62,480 nucleotides of DNA from Desulfosarcinaceae bacterium (GTDB lineage Bacteria; Desulfobacterota; Desulfobacteria; Desulfobacterales; Desulfosarcinaceae): positions 1-62,480 of the forward strand of contig JASJCL010000036.1 in assembly GCA_030066015.1 (NCBI GenBank), in the 5' to 3' direction. Below are positions 18,684 to 27,049 of this stretch, piece after piece (position 1 is the first letter of the stretch; the number at the start of each line of letters is the position of its first letter). The notes under the pieces were generated by a model that saw nothing but the letters and a program-made list of their open reading frames with translations, ran no database searches and was not told where the DNA came from. Made by a program: the position numbers and the translations under genes.

Positions 18684-19238
18684 CTATAGCATGTACTGGA
18701 AAAAGCTGACAAGGGTTTTGCCGTAACGGCGCTGGTCTTGCAGGCGGTAATGGGCCGCCGGTGGTTCGAGATGGTCCGTCCGGTGGTGTTCGGCGACGAT
18801 AACGGCCCGTGCTGCCAATGCACCACATTCATGCAGGTGCACCAGCGTGTCGTCAATCAACTGCTGGTGATACGGGGGGTCCAGGAAGACGAGATCGAAG
18901 AATCCTGGATAGTCTGCCAACAGGACCGGTCGGCGACGGAGATCCCACCGGCGTACGGTCGCCACATCGGTAAGCCCACATCGGGCAACGTTTTTCCGGA
19001 TGGTCGCCAAGGCCGGCCCTGCATTGTCCACCAAGAGGGCGCTTTGGGCACCGCGGCTGAGCGCTTCAATGGCCAATGCCCCTGTTCCGGCGAACAGATC
19101 CAGGACCCGTCGGCCCAGCACCCGTGGACCAAGGATGTTGAAGAGTGCCTCCCGGGTGCGGTCGCTGGTGGGCCGGGTTGCCCGCCCATGCACGGGGATT
19201 AGGCGGCGGCCTCTCAGGTGTCCACTGATGATGCGCAT
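18684..19238 (-). CDS. rsmD: 16S rRNA (guanine966-N2)-methyltransferase
   Basis: RsmD methylates G966 of 16S rRNA. The 184-residue product opens with MRIISGHLRGRRL and has the RPTSDRTREALFNIL substrate segment, the SAM motif VLDLFAGTGALAIEALSRGA (about residues 43-62) and the catalytic FLDPPY near 119. Its start lies five bases after the ntrX stop on the same strand, so it is co-transcribed with the ntrY-ntrX block. Confidence 0.95.
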   Translation of the reverse strand: MRIISGHLRGRRLIPVHGRATRPTSDRTREALFNILGPRVLGRRVLDLFAGTGALAIEALSRGAQSALLVDNAGPALATIRKNVARCGLTDVATVRRWDLRRRPVLLADYPGFFDLVFLDPPYHQQLIDDTLVHLHECGALAARAVIVAEHHRTDHLEPPAAHYRLQDQRRYGKTLVSFFQYML

Positions 19239-19243
19239 GGGCC

Positions 19244-20604
19244 TTACTCATCACGGAGCCGTTTTAAACGCTTGTGCAGGTAGCTGCGTTCCACGCCAAT
19301 CGATTTGGCAGTGTAGGTGATATTGTTGTCATGGGCTTCCAACTTGCGCCGCAAATACTCCTTCTCAAATGAGATCTTGGCCTCCTTGAGGCTGTCGATC
19401 CCGAACAGCTCGAAGGGCGTGGCGCCGGCGATACCGCCGGCTTGAGGATTATATGGCACCGGAATATCTTGCCGGCGATGGCGGGTTTAGCGACCATGAT
19501 GACCAGGCGTTCGATGAGATTCTTCAACTCGCGCACGTTTCCGGGCCAGGGGTAGTTCATCAGCATTTTCAGTGCATCGGGCGCCAGGACCTTCTGGGCG
19601 GTGCGATTTTTCTTCGCGGACTCCTGGAGGAATATCTCGCAAAGTCGGTCAATATCTTCGCTGCGTTGCCGCAGAGGGGGGACCTCGATAGGGACGACGT
19701 TCAGCCGATAGTAGAGATCCTCGCGGAAGCTGCCGGCTTCAATCTCCTGCTCCAGATTTTTGTTGGTGGCCGCCAAAACGCGCACGTTGACGGTCAGGGT
19801 GCGGCTGCCTCCGACGCGCTGGAACTGTTTCTCCTGCAGGACGCGCAAGATTTTGGCCTGCGTTTTCAGGCTCATGTCGGCAATCTCGTCAAAGAAAATA
19901 GTCCCGTCGTTGGCCAGTTCGAATTTCCCCCGTTTCTTGGCGAGGGCACCTGCAAAGGCGCCTTTCTCATGGCCGAAGAGTTCGCTTTCTATCAGCTCTT
20001 CCGGGATTGCGGCGCAGTTGACATCCACCAGCGGATTGCTCGATCGGCCGCTCAACTGGTGGATGGTGCGGGCGACCAGCTCCTTGCCGGTGCCGTTCTC
20101 CCCTTTAATGAGGACCCAGGAGTCGCTCGGCGCTACGGCGGCAATCTGCTGCTTCAGCTGTTGTACCGCTCCGCACTCCCCGCTGATGGAGTGCTTCTCG
20201 ATGGTTTTTTTACGAAGATACTTGTTCTCCTCCTCCAGTCGACGGAAGTTCAGCGCGTTGTTGATCGAGACCACGATTTTATCGAAGGAGAGGGGTTTTT
20301 CGATAAGATCGAAGGCCCCCAGCTTGGTCGCCTTGACCGCTGTTTCGACTGTTCCATGGCCGGTGATGATGATGACCTGAATGAAGGGATTGTTCTTTTT
20401 GATCTCTTTCAGCGTTTCGATGCCGTCAATGCCCGGCATCCAAATATCGAGCAGGACCAAGTCCGGCGAGTCCTGCTCGATATGCTTGAGGGCTTCGTAG
20501 CCATTGGAGGCGGTGCTCACTTCAAACCCCTCGTCGGCCAAAAGTCCTTGGAGAGACTGGAGGATGGACGGTTCATCGTCTACGATTAGGATGGATGGAA
20601 ACAT
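19244..20604 (-). CDS. ntrX: NtrX-like sigma-54-type response regulator, interrupted by a single-base frameshift
   Basis: The ATG at 20604 has AAGGAG upstream. A receiver domain (LIVDDEPSILQSLQ; phospho-Asp in LVLLDIWMPGIDG) is followed by an AAA+ domain with Walker A GENGTGKE and the C-terminal Fis-type HTH (NITYTAKSIGVERSYLHKRL). Near 19468 the frame breaks: one extra base would give ...AGKDIPVPYNPQAGG and join the HTH now found in another frame at 19244-19459. As read, translation runs on to 19264 without the HTH. The AAA loop reads GAFAGA instead of GAFTGA. A sequencing error or a recent mutation are both possible. It pairs with ntrY upstream. Confidence 0.85.
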
Positions 20605-20677
20605 CTGCGACTCCTTATCCAAGCGCTGATTCTCAGCGGCTTCGCACGCTGGGGTCTTCCGTGAATGGTGTCCCGCG

Positions 20678-22912
20678 CTAAGCCGTAGGCAGTTCAATGA
20701 CGAATTTGGCGCCTTCGGGCTGGTTGTCCTGAGCGCGGATCACTCCATTGTGATCCGTAATAATCGAGTTCACAATGGTCAATCCCAATCCCATACCAGA
20801 CTTCTTGGTAGAAAAATTGGGTTCGAACAAACGGCTCTTATCCTCGTCCGTGATGCCACAGCCATCATCTGCCACCTCCAAACGAACCAGCTTCAGAATG
20901 GCGTCATGGATGACTGTGATGGTGATCTGCCCCTGGTTACGGATGGCGGCCACGGCGTTGTCGAGCAGGTTGATGAGTGCCTGTTTGATCTGCTGTCGAT
21001 CCAGATTGAGCTCTGGCAGTTCGGCCTCCATATCCATCTCGAAGTGGATATCGGGGTGCCCCTCACGGTACAGGGCGACGGTGTCCTCTATAATGGGTGC
21101 TAAGGCATCCGGTTTCAGATCCGCCGTCGGGAAGCGTGCGAAAGTGGAGAATTCGTTGACGAGGTTGCGGATGAGCTCTACATGATTGATGATCATCTGG
21201 GTGCACTCTTCGAATACCGTGTCACCGACCTGAGCGGAATAGCGCCGTTTGAGCCGCTGTGCGGATAAGGAGATGGGCGTCAGCGGGTTTTTTACTTCAT
21301 GGGCGATGCGACGGGCGACTTCGCGCCAGGCCGCCATGCGCTGCGCCTTCTCCAACTCGGTAAGATCGTCGATGACCATGACGATGCCCATGCGGTTGCC
21401 ACCCTCGTCGGTGAGGGCATTCACATAGGCCAGAAAGCTGCGAGGGCGTCCATCGATGGCCAACCGCAACGGAATATGGGCCGCCTCGTTGCGTGTGGTG
21501 GAGAGGGCGTCCACAATATCACGGGCAATGTTCAGGTTAAGGCCTTTCAGAAGGTTTTTAAAACTTCGGTGCAGCACATCTGCCGCATCGATACTGAGCA
21601 TCTGCTGAGCTGCTGGATTGAAGGTCCTGACCAGCCCATCGGCGTCGATGGTAATCACGCCGGCGGAGACATTCTTCAAAACTGTCTCCATGTATCGCCG
21701 CCGCTCCTCGATCTCCACATTCTGTTCACGTAGCTTGTCTGCCGACAGCTCCAATTGTTCATGGCCCGACCGCAGGTCGCGGGTCATCTTGTTGAAGGAG
21801 TAAACCAGCGTACCGATTTCATCATCACCGGCGGCCCCCAGCGAAAACGCCAAATCACCCTCGGCCACCCGACGGGTGCCCTCGGCCAACTCTTTGATAG
21901 GGATGGTGATCGACTTGGCCAGATAGAAACCGAACCAGACGGCACAGAACACCACCAGCAGGGCCACGATGGAGAGGGTGATATAGTAAGAAATTTTGAT
22001 CGGCTGTTTGAGCAACTTCATCTGCTGGTATTCCGATACCCCATTGGAAATGCCAGCCATACTTTCGGCAAGGTCGGGCGGGATGAATTGCGACAGGACG
22101 ATAAAGGCGGCGGCCTCCTCAGTGGGACTGCCGAAAGGGACGGTGCCCATGGTGCGAATAAATTCGCCGCGCGGTTCGTTTTTGGAAACCGTTCGTATGG
22201 CCGTGTCGCCGAAGGGGCGCAGTAGGTGGGCCGCCGCTACCGGCTGGAAGGGCTGGTCTTCGAACGCCTTAGCGATGGCCATTGAGAGGCGGGCCGCGTT
22301 GGCGCTGTATACTTCGACCGCATCCAGATTGAATTCGCGTTGAACGACCTGAATATATTTCGATAGGGCCTTTGTTTTCTGGGGTTCCAGCAGCTTCTTC
22401 TTGACAACCTGATACGCAATTCGTTCCAGCAAAAAGCGGTTGTTGTCTTCTGCTTGTTGATAAATCTTGCGCCCTACCTGGAGTGAATTCTCCAAGGCCT
22501 GCTCGACGGGGACATTAAACCAAAACTCGATGCTGTTGGTGATGAAGTTGATTGAAAAGAAGAAGAGCACAATGGTGGGCAGAAGACTCAAAGCGACAAA
22601 GGAGGCGACGAGCTTCGTTCGAAGTTTGGCCCCCATCACTCGCCGCCGGCGATCATAGATCAATTTTACCAGATTGCGCAGTACTAGAAAGATCAACAAA
22701 ATCAGCAGAAGGAGGTTGATGTTGATCAAGATGAACATGAGAACGGTGTTGGAGATGGGGAAATCGGTACCGAAATTGATGATCCGGTTCTCCACATACG
22801 TCATGGCGGAGACGAAGGCGATAATGGCAACGATGATGACGAGCTCACGTCGTCGACGGCGCTTTTCTTCGGGCGGCAGGGCGGCAGGTATGGGGGGCTG
22901 GGATGGCGTCAT
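20678..22912 (-). CDS. ntrY: NtrY-like membrane sensor histidine kinase
   Basis: The 744-residue product has three or four membrane helices (about residues 24-44, 55-80, 100-125 and 305-330) around a long extracytoplasmic loop. These are followed by HAMP (about 325-380), PAS (about 400-510), a dimerisation domain with the H-box WREVARRIAHEVKNPLTPIS, and an ATPase domain with GCGITDEDKSRLFEPNFSTK and GMGLGLTIV. This is the NtrY plan. It is the partner of the NtrX-like regulator 73 bases downstream. The signal is not deducible. Confidence 0.93.
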   Translation of the reverse strand: MTPSQPPIPAALPPEEKRRRRRELVIIVAIIAFVSAMTYVENRIINFGTDFPISNTVLMFILININLLLLILLIFLVLRNLVKLIYDRRRRVMGAKLRTKLVASFVALSLLPTIVLFFFSINFITNSIEFWFNVPVEQALENSLQVGRKIYQQAEDNNRFLLERIAYQVVKKKLLEPQKTKALSKYIQVVQREFNLDAVEVYSANAARLSMAIAKAFEDQPFQPVAAAHLLRPFGDTAIRTVSKNEPRGEFIRTMGTVPFGSPTEEAAAFIVLSQFIPPDLAESMAGISNGVSEYQQMKLLKQPIKISYYITLSIVALLVVFCAVWFGFYLAKSITIPIKELAEGTRRVAEGDLAFSLGAAGDDEIGTLVYSFNKMTRDLRSGHEQLELSADKLREQNVEIEERRRYMETVLKNVSAGVITIDADGLVRTFNPAAQQMLSIDAADVLHRSFKNLLKGLNLNIARDIVDALSTTRNEAAHIPLRLAIDGRPRSFLAYVNALTDEGGNRMGIVMVIDDLTELEKAQRMAAWREVARRIAHEVKNPLTPISLSAQRLKRRYSAQVGDTVFEECTQMIINHVELIRNLVNEFSTFARFPTADLKPDALAPIIEDTVALYREGHPDIHFEMDMEAELPELNLDRQQIKQALINLLDNAVAAIRNQGQITITVIHDAILKLVRLEVADDGCGITDEDKSRLFEPNFSTKKSGMGLGLTIVNSIITDHNGVIRAQDNQPEGAKFVIELPTA

Positions 22913-22937
22913 TGTGCAGGGTTACCTGAAGCGGGCG

Positions 22938-23546
22938 TCAAAAAATAAAGTCGATGGTGTACCAGTCCGTCTCAAAATCCCACCAGGACACAAAGAAGAG
23001 GACATAGTGTAGATAAAACGGCAGGGTCTGCTTGGACAACTCTGCCTTGGTTCGAATCTGATACTGGGCCCCCTTCTTCAGGCGTCGCAGGGGGAGGATG
23101 GGGAGGTTGTCCACTTCTGCCATCAGACGCAGCGCCTCCTCACGGGTGGCGACCGTGATGGGCTTTCCATCTTCCCATGAACGCGTTACGGTGTACGTTT
23201 TTTTAAGTGGGTCAAATTGAATCGTGTGGGTGACAGTTACGTCGGCGAGTTGTTCATCGAGCCAGAAATTGCGCGTCCGGTAGAGGTGCAGCAGAAAATA
23301 GAAGCTTGTCGGAACACCGCTATCGATGGCCGTGTTGATCTCACCTTGGAAGGCGCCCTCGACCGACAGGAAGATGAGCAGGTCCGTGTCGGAATTGGTC
23401 ACGATAATGTTGGTCAAATGGGCGTCCTGAGCGTGAAGGGCTACCGGTGACCAGATGCAGAGCAGGCCGATGAGCAGCAGCACCAGCCTGCCGCAGCGTG
23501 GGGAGATGCCGGCCGTAGCCTGTCGTAAGGGGTACAATGGTATCAT
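22938..23546 (-). CDS. DUF4390 family secreted protein
   Basis: The product is 202 residues from the ATG at 23546; a longer start at 23636 adds a proline-rich unconserved tail. A Sec signal helix lies near residues 18-38 (LVLLLIGLLCIWSPVALHA). The mature part matches the DUF4390 family, which commonly sits beside NtrY kinases: a DLLIFLSVEGAF beta strand, a LYRTRNFWLDE motif and a Trp-rich end (FFVSWWDFETDWYTIDF). The function is unknown. An accessory to the NtrY sensor is plausible from position alone. Confidence 0.75.
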   Translation of the reverse strand: MIPLYPLRQATAGISPRCGRLVLLLIGLLCIWSPVALHAQDAHLTNIIVTNSDTDLLIFLSVEGAFQGEINTAIDSGVPTSFYFLLHLYRTRNFWLDEQLADVTVTHTIQFDPLKKTYTVTRSWEDGKPITVATREEALRLMAEVDNLPILPLRRLKKGAQYQIRTKAELSKQTLPFYLHYVLFFVSWWDFETDWYTIDFIF

Positions 23547-23638
23547 GGCGCTATCGCGGGTATTGGCCTGGGGCAGGTGCGGGGGGGCTGGGTCGACAGG
23601 CGTTGTGTTCGGTACGCTGGGTCGGGCGGTCTTCAACC

Positions 23639-24550
23639 CTAAACGGCCACTCGGGATGGCTCTGCCGCATCCGCCCTCTCTGCATCGATGAGGGTTCGCG
23701 TCTCCCAGGCATCTTTTTCTTTAAAAAAAGTTTCCAAAAATGCGTGGTTGAAAGCATGCCCCGATTTATGGGCGATCACATGTCCGATGATGGGCATTCC
23801 CAGCAGAGAAAAGTCACCGATGCAGTCCAGGATCTTGTGGCGCACGAATTCATCGGCAAAACGCAGGCCTTCTTTGTTGACGATCCCGTCCGAATCGATC
23901 ACCACCGCATTTTCCAGCGAGCCGCCCTGGGCCAGACCGTACTTCTTCAGATATTCCACTTCATGCAGAAAGCCGAAGGTGCGGGCTTGGCTGATTTCCG
24001 CCTCAAATCGTTCCGCTGTGACATTGAGGGAATAGGATTGCTCTCCAATCAGCGGGTGGCTGTATTCGATGGTACAGGTGATGCGGTATTCGTCCGCCGG
24101 ATAGATGCCGACTTTCTTTCCATTATCGCTGATCTCAATCGGTGAGACAACGACAAAATAGCACCGAGGACGCTCCTGTGTCACTACGCCGGCCGCTTGT
24201 ATGGCATGGGTATAGGGCCCGGCACTGCCATCCAGGATCGGCAGTTCGTATGTGTCGACCTCAATGAGGGCGTTGTCGATGGCGAGCCCCGAGAGGGCCG
24301 CCATGACGTGTTCAACAGTGGAGACAATACAGCCCTCTTCTCCAAGAACGGTGGCCAGGCTGGTGTCTACGACGCGGTTAAAATGCCCCGTAACGAATGG
24401 CGTGCCCGGCAGATCGGTGCGCACGAATTTGATGCCGTGGTTGACGGGTGCCGGTTTGATGGTCAGGTGTGCTGTTTTACCTGAGTGAACGCCAACCCCC
24501 TTAAAGTGAACGGGGGCGGCGAGGGTCCGCTGATAGGAATAGGCCGTCAT
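23639..24550 (-). CDS. lpxC: UDP-3-O-acyl-N-acetylglucosamine deacetylase
   Basis: LpxC is the zinc-dependent committed step of lipid A synthesis. The product is 303 residues from the ATG at 24550 (MTAYSYQRTLAAPVHFKGVG). It shows HSGK near residue 24, the zinc ligand region VEHVMAALSGLAIDNALIE (about 75-93), the HxxxD equivalent HKILDCIGDFSL (about 235) and the catalytic GHVIAHKSGHAFNHAF near 260. It shows that the cell makes an LPS-type outer membrane. It precedes the DUF4390-ntrYX block. Confidence 0.96.
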   Translation of the reverse strand: MTAYSYQRTLAAPVHFKGVGVHSGKTAHLTIKPAPVNHGIKFVRTDLPGTPFVTGHFNRVVDTSLATVLGEEGCIVSTVEHVMAALSGLAIDNALIEVDTYELPILDGSAGPYTHAIQAAGVVTQERPRCYFVVVSPIEISDNGKKVGIYPADEYRITCTIEYSHPLIGEQSYSLNVTAERFEAEISQARTFGFLHEVEYLKKYGLAQGGSLENAVVIDSDGIVNKEGLRFADEFVRHKILDCIGDFSLLGMPIIGHVIAHKSGHAFNHAFLETFFKEKDAWETRTLIDAERADAAEPSRVAV

Positions 24551-24821
24551 TATATCGATATCCTTAGATCCCGCATTCGGATCGACTGCGCATGCAATCA
24601 TGTCGATGCGCTAAACTAGTGCAGCGTTGAAGGAGAACACGAATGCGGTCGTTGTGTCAGTGTTGCCGATTCGCCACACCTTTATCGTATTATGGGTGAA
24701 TTTGACAACAGATTAATAGCGGCCGCTCTCTTTCCGCTTTTTTCGGATAGGGGACTCTTGTATACTCAAGGAACCTGCGATGGCCGATAGGCCGCCCGCA
24801 TCCCGCGAAAGGAGGGCCCGC
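24551..24821. other. divergent promoter region between lpxC and comM
   Basis: This gene-free spacer holds start signals for two opposite transcription units. On the plus strand, TATACT at 24761-24766 is a plausible -10 without a good -35, and TTGACA at 24702-24707 lacks a -10 at the usual distance. AAAGGAGGG at 24808-24816 is the ribosome site for comM. Confidence 0.4.
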
Positions 24822-26360
24822 TTGCTGGCTAAATCGTATAGTAGCACCTCCATTGGTATCGACGGGTACCGCATAGAGGTTGAGGTCGATATCGCGTATG
24901 GGTTGCCAGCATACACTACAGTCGGTTTGCCCGAGACAGCGGTCAAAGAGAGCCGCGAGCGGGTCAAGGCGGCCATCGTCAACTCCGGCTATCGTTTCCC
25001 AGATGACCGCATTACGGTCAATCTGGCGCCCGCCGCCATCAAGAAGGAGGGGACCGGCTTCGATCTGCCCATAGCACTGGGGATTCTCTGCGCCGGCAAG
25101 ATCATCCCCCAGGAGAATTTGTCCAACTATCTCGTCGTGGGCGAATTGTCCCTGGACGGCCGCGTCAAGGCGGTCAATGGTGCCTTATTGGCGGCACTGA
25201 CCGCCAAAGCGCATCGCTTCAAAGGGGTGATCGTTCCTCAGGCAAACGCTGACGAAGCGGCTGTTGTGACGGACATGTCCGTCTATGCGCTGGGTACCTT
25301 GGCTGAGGCGGTCGACTTCCTAGCGGGAGATCTGGAGGTCACTCCGTTGGATGCAGATCTCCAAGGTCGAATCGACGATGCCGCGGTCGGAGAAGTGGAC
25401 CTCCAGGATGTAAGCGGTCAGGCCCACGTCAAGCGCGCACTTACCATCGCCGCCAGTGGCGGACACAATCTTCTGATGATGGGCCCCCCAGGTGCCGGTA
25501 AGACAATGCTCGCCCGCCGCCTGGCCACAATTTTGCCCCCGCTCCTATTCGAGGAGGCCCTCGAAACCACAAAGATTTACAGCGTCGCCGGTCGCCTTGA
25601 AAACCGACAGGCCCTGGTTCGCCGGCGACCTTTTCGGGCGCCCCACCACTCCATCTCCGATGCGGGGCTCATCGGCGGGGGGCCTTTTCCGCGTCCAGGA
25701 GAGGTCAGCCTGGCTCACAATGGGGTGCTCTTCCTGGATGAACTTCCCGAGTATCGCAAAAACGTGCTCGAAATGCTCCGACAGCCCTTAGAAGATCGTC
25801 GTGTCACCATCGCCCGTGCGGCGTTGACGGTCACCTATCCGGCGGATATTGTCCTGGTGGCGGCCATGAACCCGTGCCCCTGCGGGTACTTTGGTGATTC
25901 CCGCCATGCGTGTCGCTGCACCCCCTTGCAGGTGCAACGCTATCGCGGAAAGATATCGGGCCCCCTGCTCGACCGTATCGATATTCACATCGAAGTCCCA
26001 GCCCTTGCCTACCGAGATCTGCGACATCATGATCCGGGAGCGTCCTCCGCCACCATCCGTGAGCAGGTGGTCGCGGCACGGCATCGACAAACCCGGCGAC
26101 TCAGAACGCATGGCTGCTTCTGCAATGCACAGATGAGCAGCCGACTGGTCCGTCGCCATTGCAAATTGGATACGGACGGAGAGCGGTTGTTGGAAAGCGC
26201 CATGGAGCGTTTACGACTGTCGGCCCGCGCCCATGGGCGTATTCTCAAGATCGCCCGCACCATCGCCGACCTGGCGGGCGTCGAGCCAATCTCACCGCAA
26301 CATGTCGGCGAGGCGATTCAATATCGTGGGTTGGATCGGGATCTGACCCGCCCACTTTAA
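24822..26360 (+). CDS. comM: ComM/YifB family Mg-chelatase-like AAA ATPase
   Basis: ComM is a hexameric helicase that drives branch migration during natural transformation in Vibrio; in other bacteria its role is less clear. The TTG at 24822 gives the family N-terminus MLAKSYSSTSIGIDG and has AAAGGAGGG just upstream. The product has 512 residues: an N-terminal Lon-like fold (about 1-170), Walker A MMGPPGAGKTMLARRL (about 220), Walker B GVLFLDELPEY (about 302), the zinc-type Cys cluster NPCPCGYFGD...CRC (about 350-370) and a C-terminal lid. The length is normal. Confidence 0.93.
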   Translation: MLAKSYSSTSIGIDGYRIEVEVDIAYGLPAYTTVGLPETAVKESRERVKAAIVNSGYRFPDDRITVNLAPAAIKKEGTGFDLPIALGILCAGKIIPQENLSNYLVVGELSLDGRVKAVNGALLAALTAKAHRFKGVIVPQANADEAAVVTDMSVYALGTLAEAVDFLAGDLEVTPLDADLQGRIDDAAVGEVDLQDVSGQAHVKRALTIAASGGHNLLMMGPPGAGKTMLARRLATILPPLLFEEALETTKIYSVAGRLENRQALVRRRPFRAPHHSISDAGLIGGGPFPRPGEVSLAHNGVLFLDELPEYRKNVLEMLRQPLEDRRVTIARAALTVTYPADIVLVAAMNPCPCGYFGDSRHACRCTPLQVQRYRGKISGPLLDRIDIHIEVPALAYRDLRHHDPGASSATIREQVVAARHRQTRRLRTHGCFCNAQMSSRLVRRHCKLDTDGERLLESAMERLRLSARAHGRILKIARTIADLAGVEPISPQHVGEAIQYRGLDRDLTRPL

Positions 26361-26676
26361 GTCGCGCAGTCCGCCCACAGACGTCATCCTCCTTCGCGGT
26401 GTTTCTCTAAGGCGTGCGAGAAGAATCGGTCGGTGACCGCCGTTGATCAATGATTTGGCGGTAGCAACCGTGCCGTTTTGCGATTTGCCTCAGCCTTACA
26501 ATTTTTGTCAAATGCCATCATGACAAGGGTAGGTATGATAAGGCTTGGCGGCAAATTCTTCGCACAAAAGCCCATAATTAGTGTATTTAGATGTTGACAA
26601 AGGCTAGAGTGTGCTTTAAACGTAAGCCAACTGCAGCTTGATGTAATTCCCAAACGTTGCCTAAGGAGGACAACAG
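26361..26676 (+). promoter_or_regulatory. intergenic region with the HU promoter
   Basis: This 316-base stretch has no convincing gene. TTGACA at 26594-26599 is followed by TTTAAA at 26615-26620 (spacing 15, or 16-17 to shifted hexamers) about 55 bases before the HU start. AAGGAGG at 26663-26669 is a near-perfect ribosome site, consistent with high expression. Confidence 0.6.
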
Positions 26677-26949
26677 ATGACCAAAGCAGAACTTATTGAG
26701 CAAATGGCCAAGGATGCCGGCATCACCAAGGTTGCGGCCGGTACTGCACTGGAGTCGTTTATCACCAGCGTCACAAAAGCCCTCAAGAAAAAAGACGGCA
26801 AAGTCACCCTGGTGGGCTTCGGCACTTTCCAGAAAACCCGCCGTAAAGCCAGAAAGGGAAGAAATCCCCAGACGGGTGAGCCGATCAAAATCAAAGCCAC
26901 CAACGTGGTCAAGTTCAAGCCCGGCAAGAAGCTCAAAGACGCCATCTAA
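26677..26949 (+). CDS. hup: HU-family nucleoid DNA-binding protein
   Basis: The 90-residue histone-like protein bends and compacts DNA as a dimer. It begins MTKAELIEQMAKDAGI, has the core GKVTLVGFGTFQ and the arm with the conserved GRNPQTGEPIKI (tip Pro for DNA intercalation), and ends FKPGKKLKDAI. IHF subunits usually differ in this tail, so HU is preferred. It stands alone with its own promoter and terminator. Confidence 0.95.
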   Translation: MTKAELIEQMAKDAGITKVAAGTALESFITSVTKALKKKDGKVTLVGFGTFQKTRRKARKGRNPQTGEPIKIKATNVVKFKPGKKLKDAI

Positions 26950-26979
26950 CAGACGTCAAGGGCCGGCAATCTCAGTTTT

Positions 26980-27030
26980 AAAGGGGCGACAAACCACGAA
27001 CAAGTGGGTTGTTGGCCCCTTTCGTTTTTT
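26980..27030 (+). terminator. rho-independent terminator after HU
   Basis: A long stem pairs AAAGGGGCGACAAACCAC (from 26980) with GTGGGTTGTTGGCCCCTTT (to 27022), and TTTTTT lies at 27025-27030. It separates HU from the convergent adenylate cyclase gene. Confidence 0.9.
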
Positions 27031-27049
27031 AGGGGCCATGAGGGGCGTT

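Noticed and set aside
19453-20589. 378-codon plus-strand frame
   Set aside because: It is antisense to ntrX; the composition is a mirror of the opposing gene.
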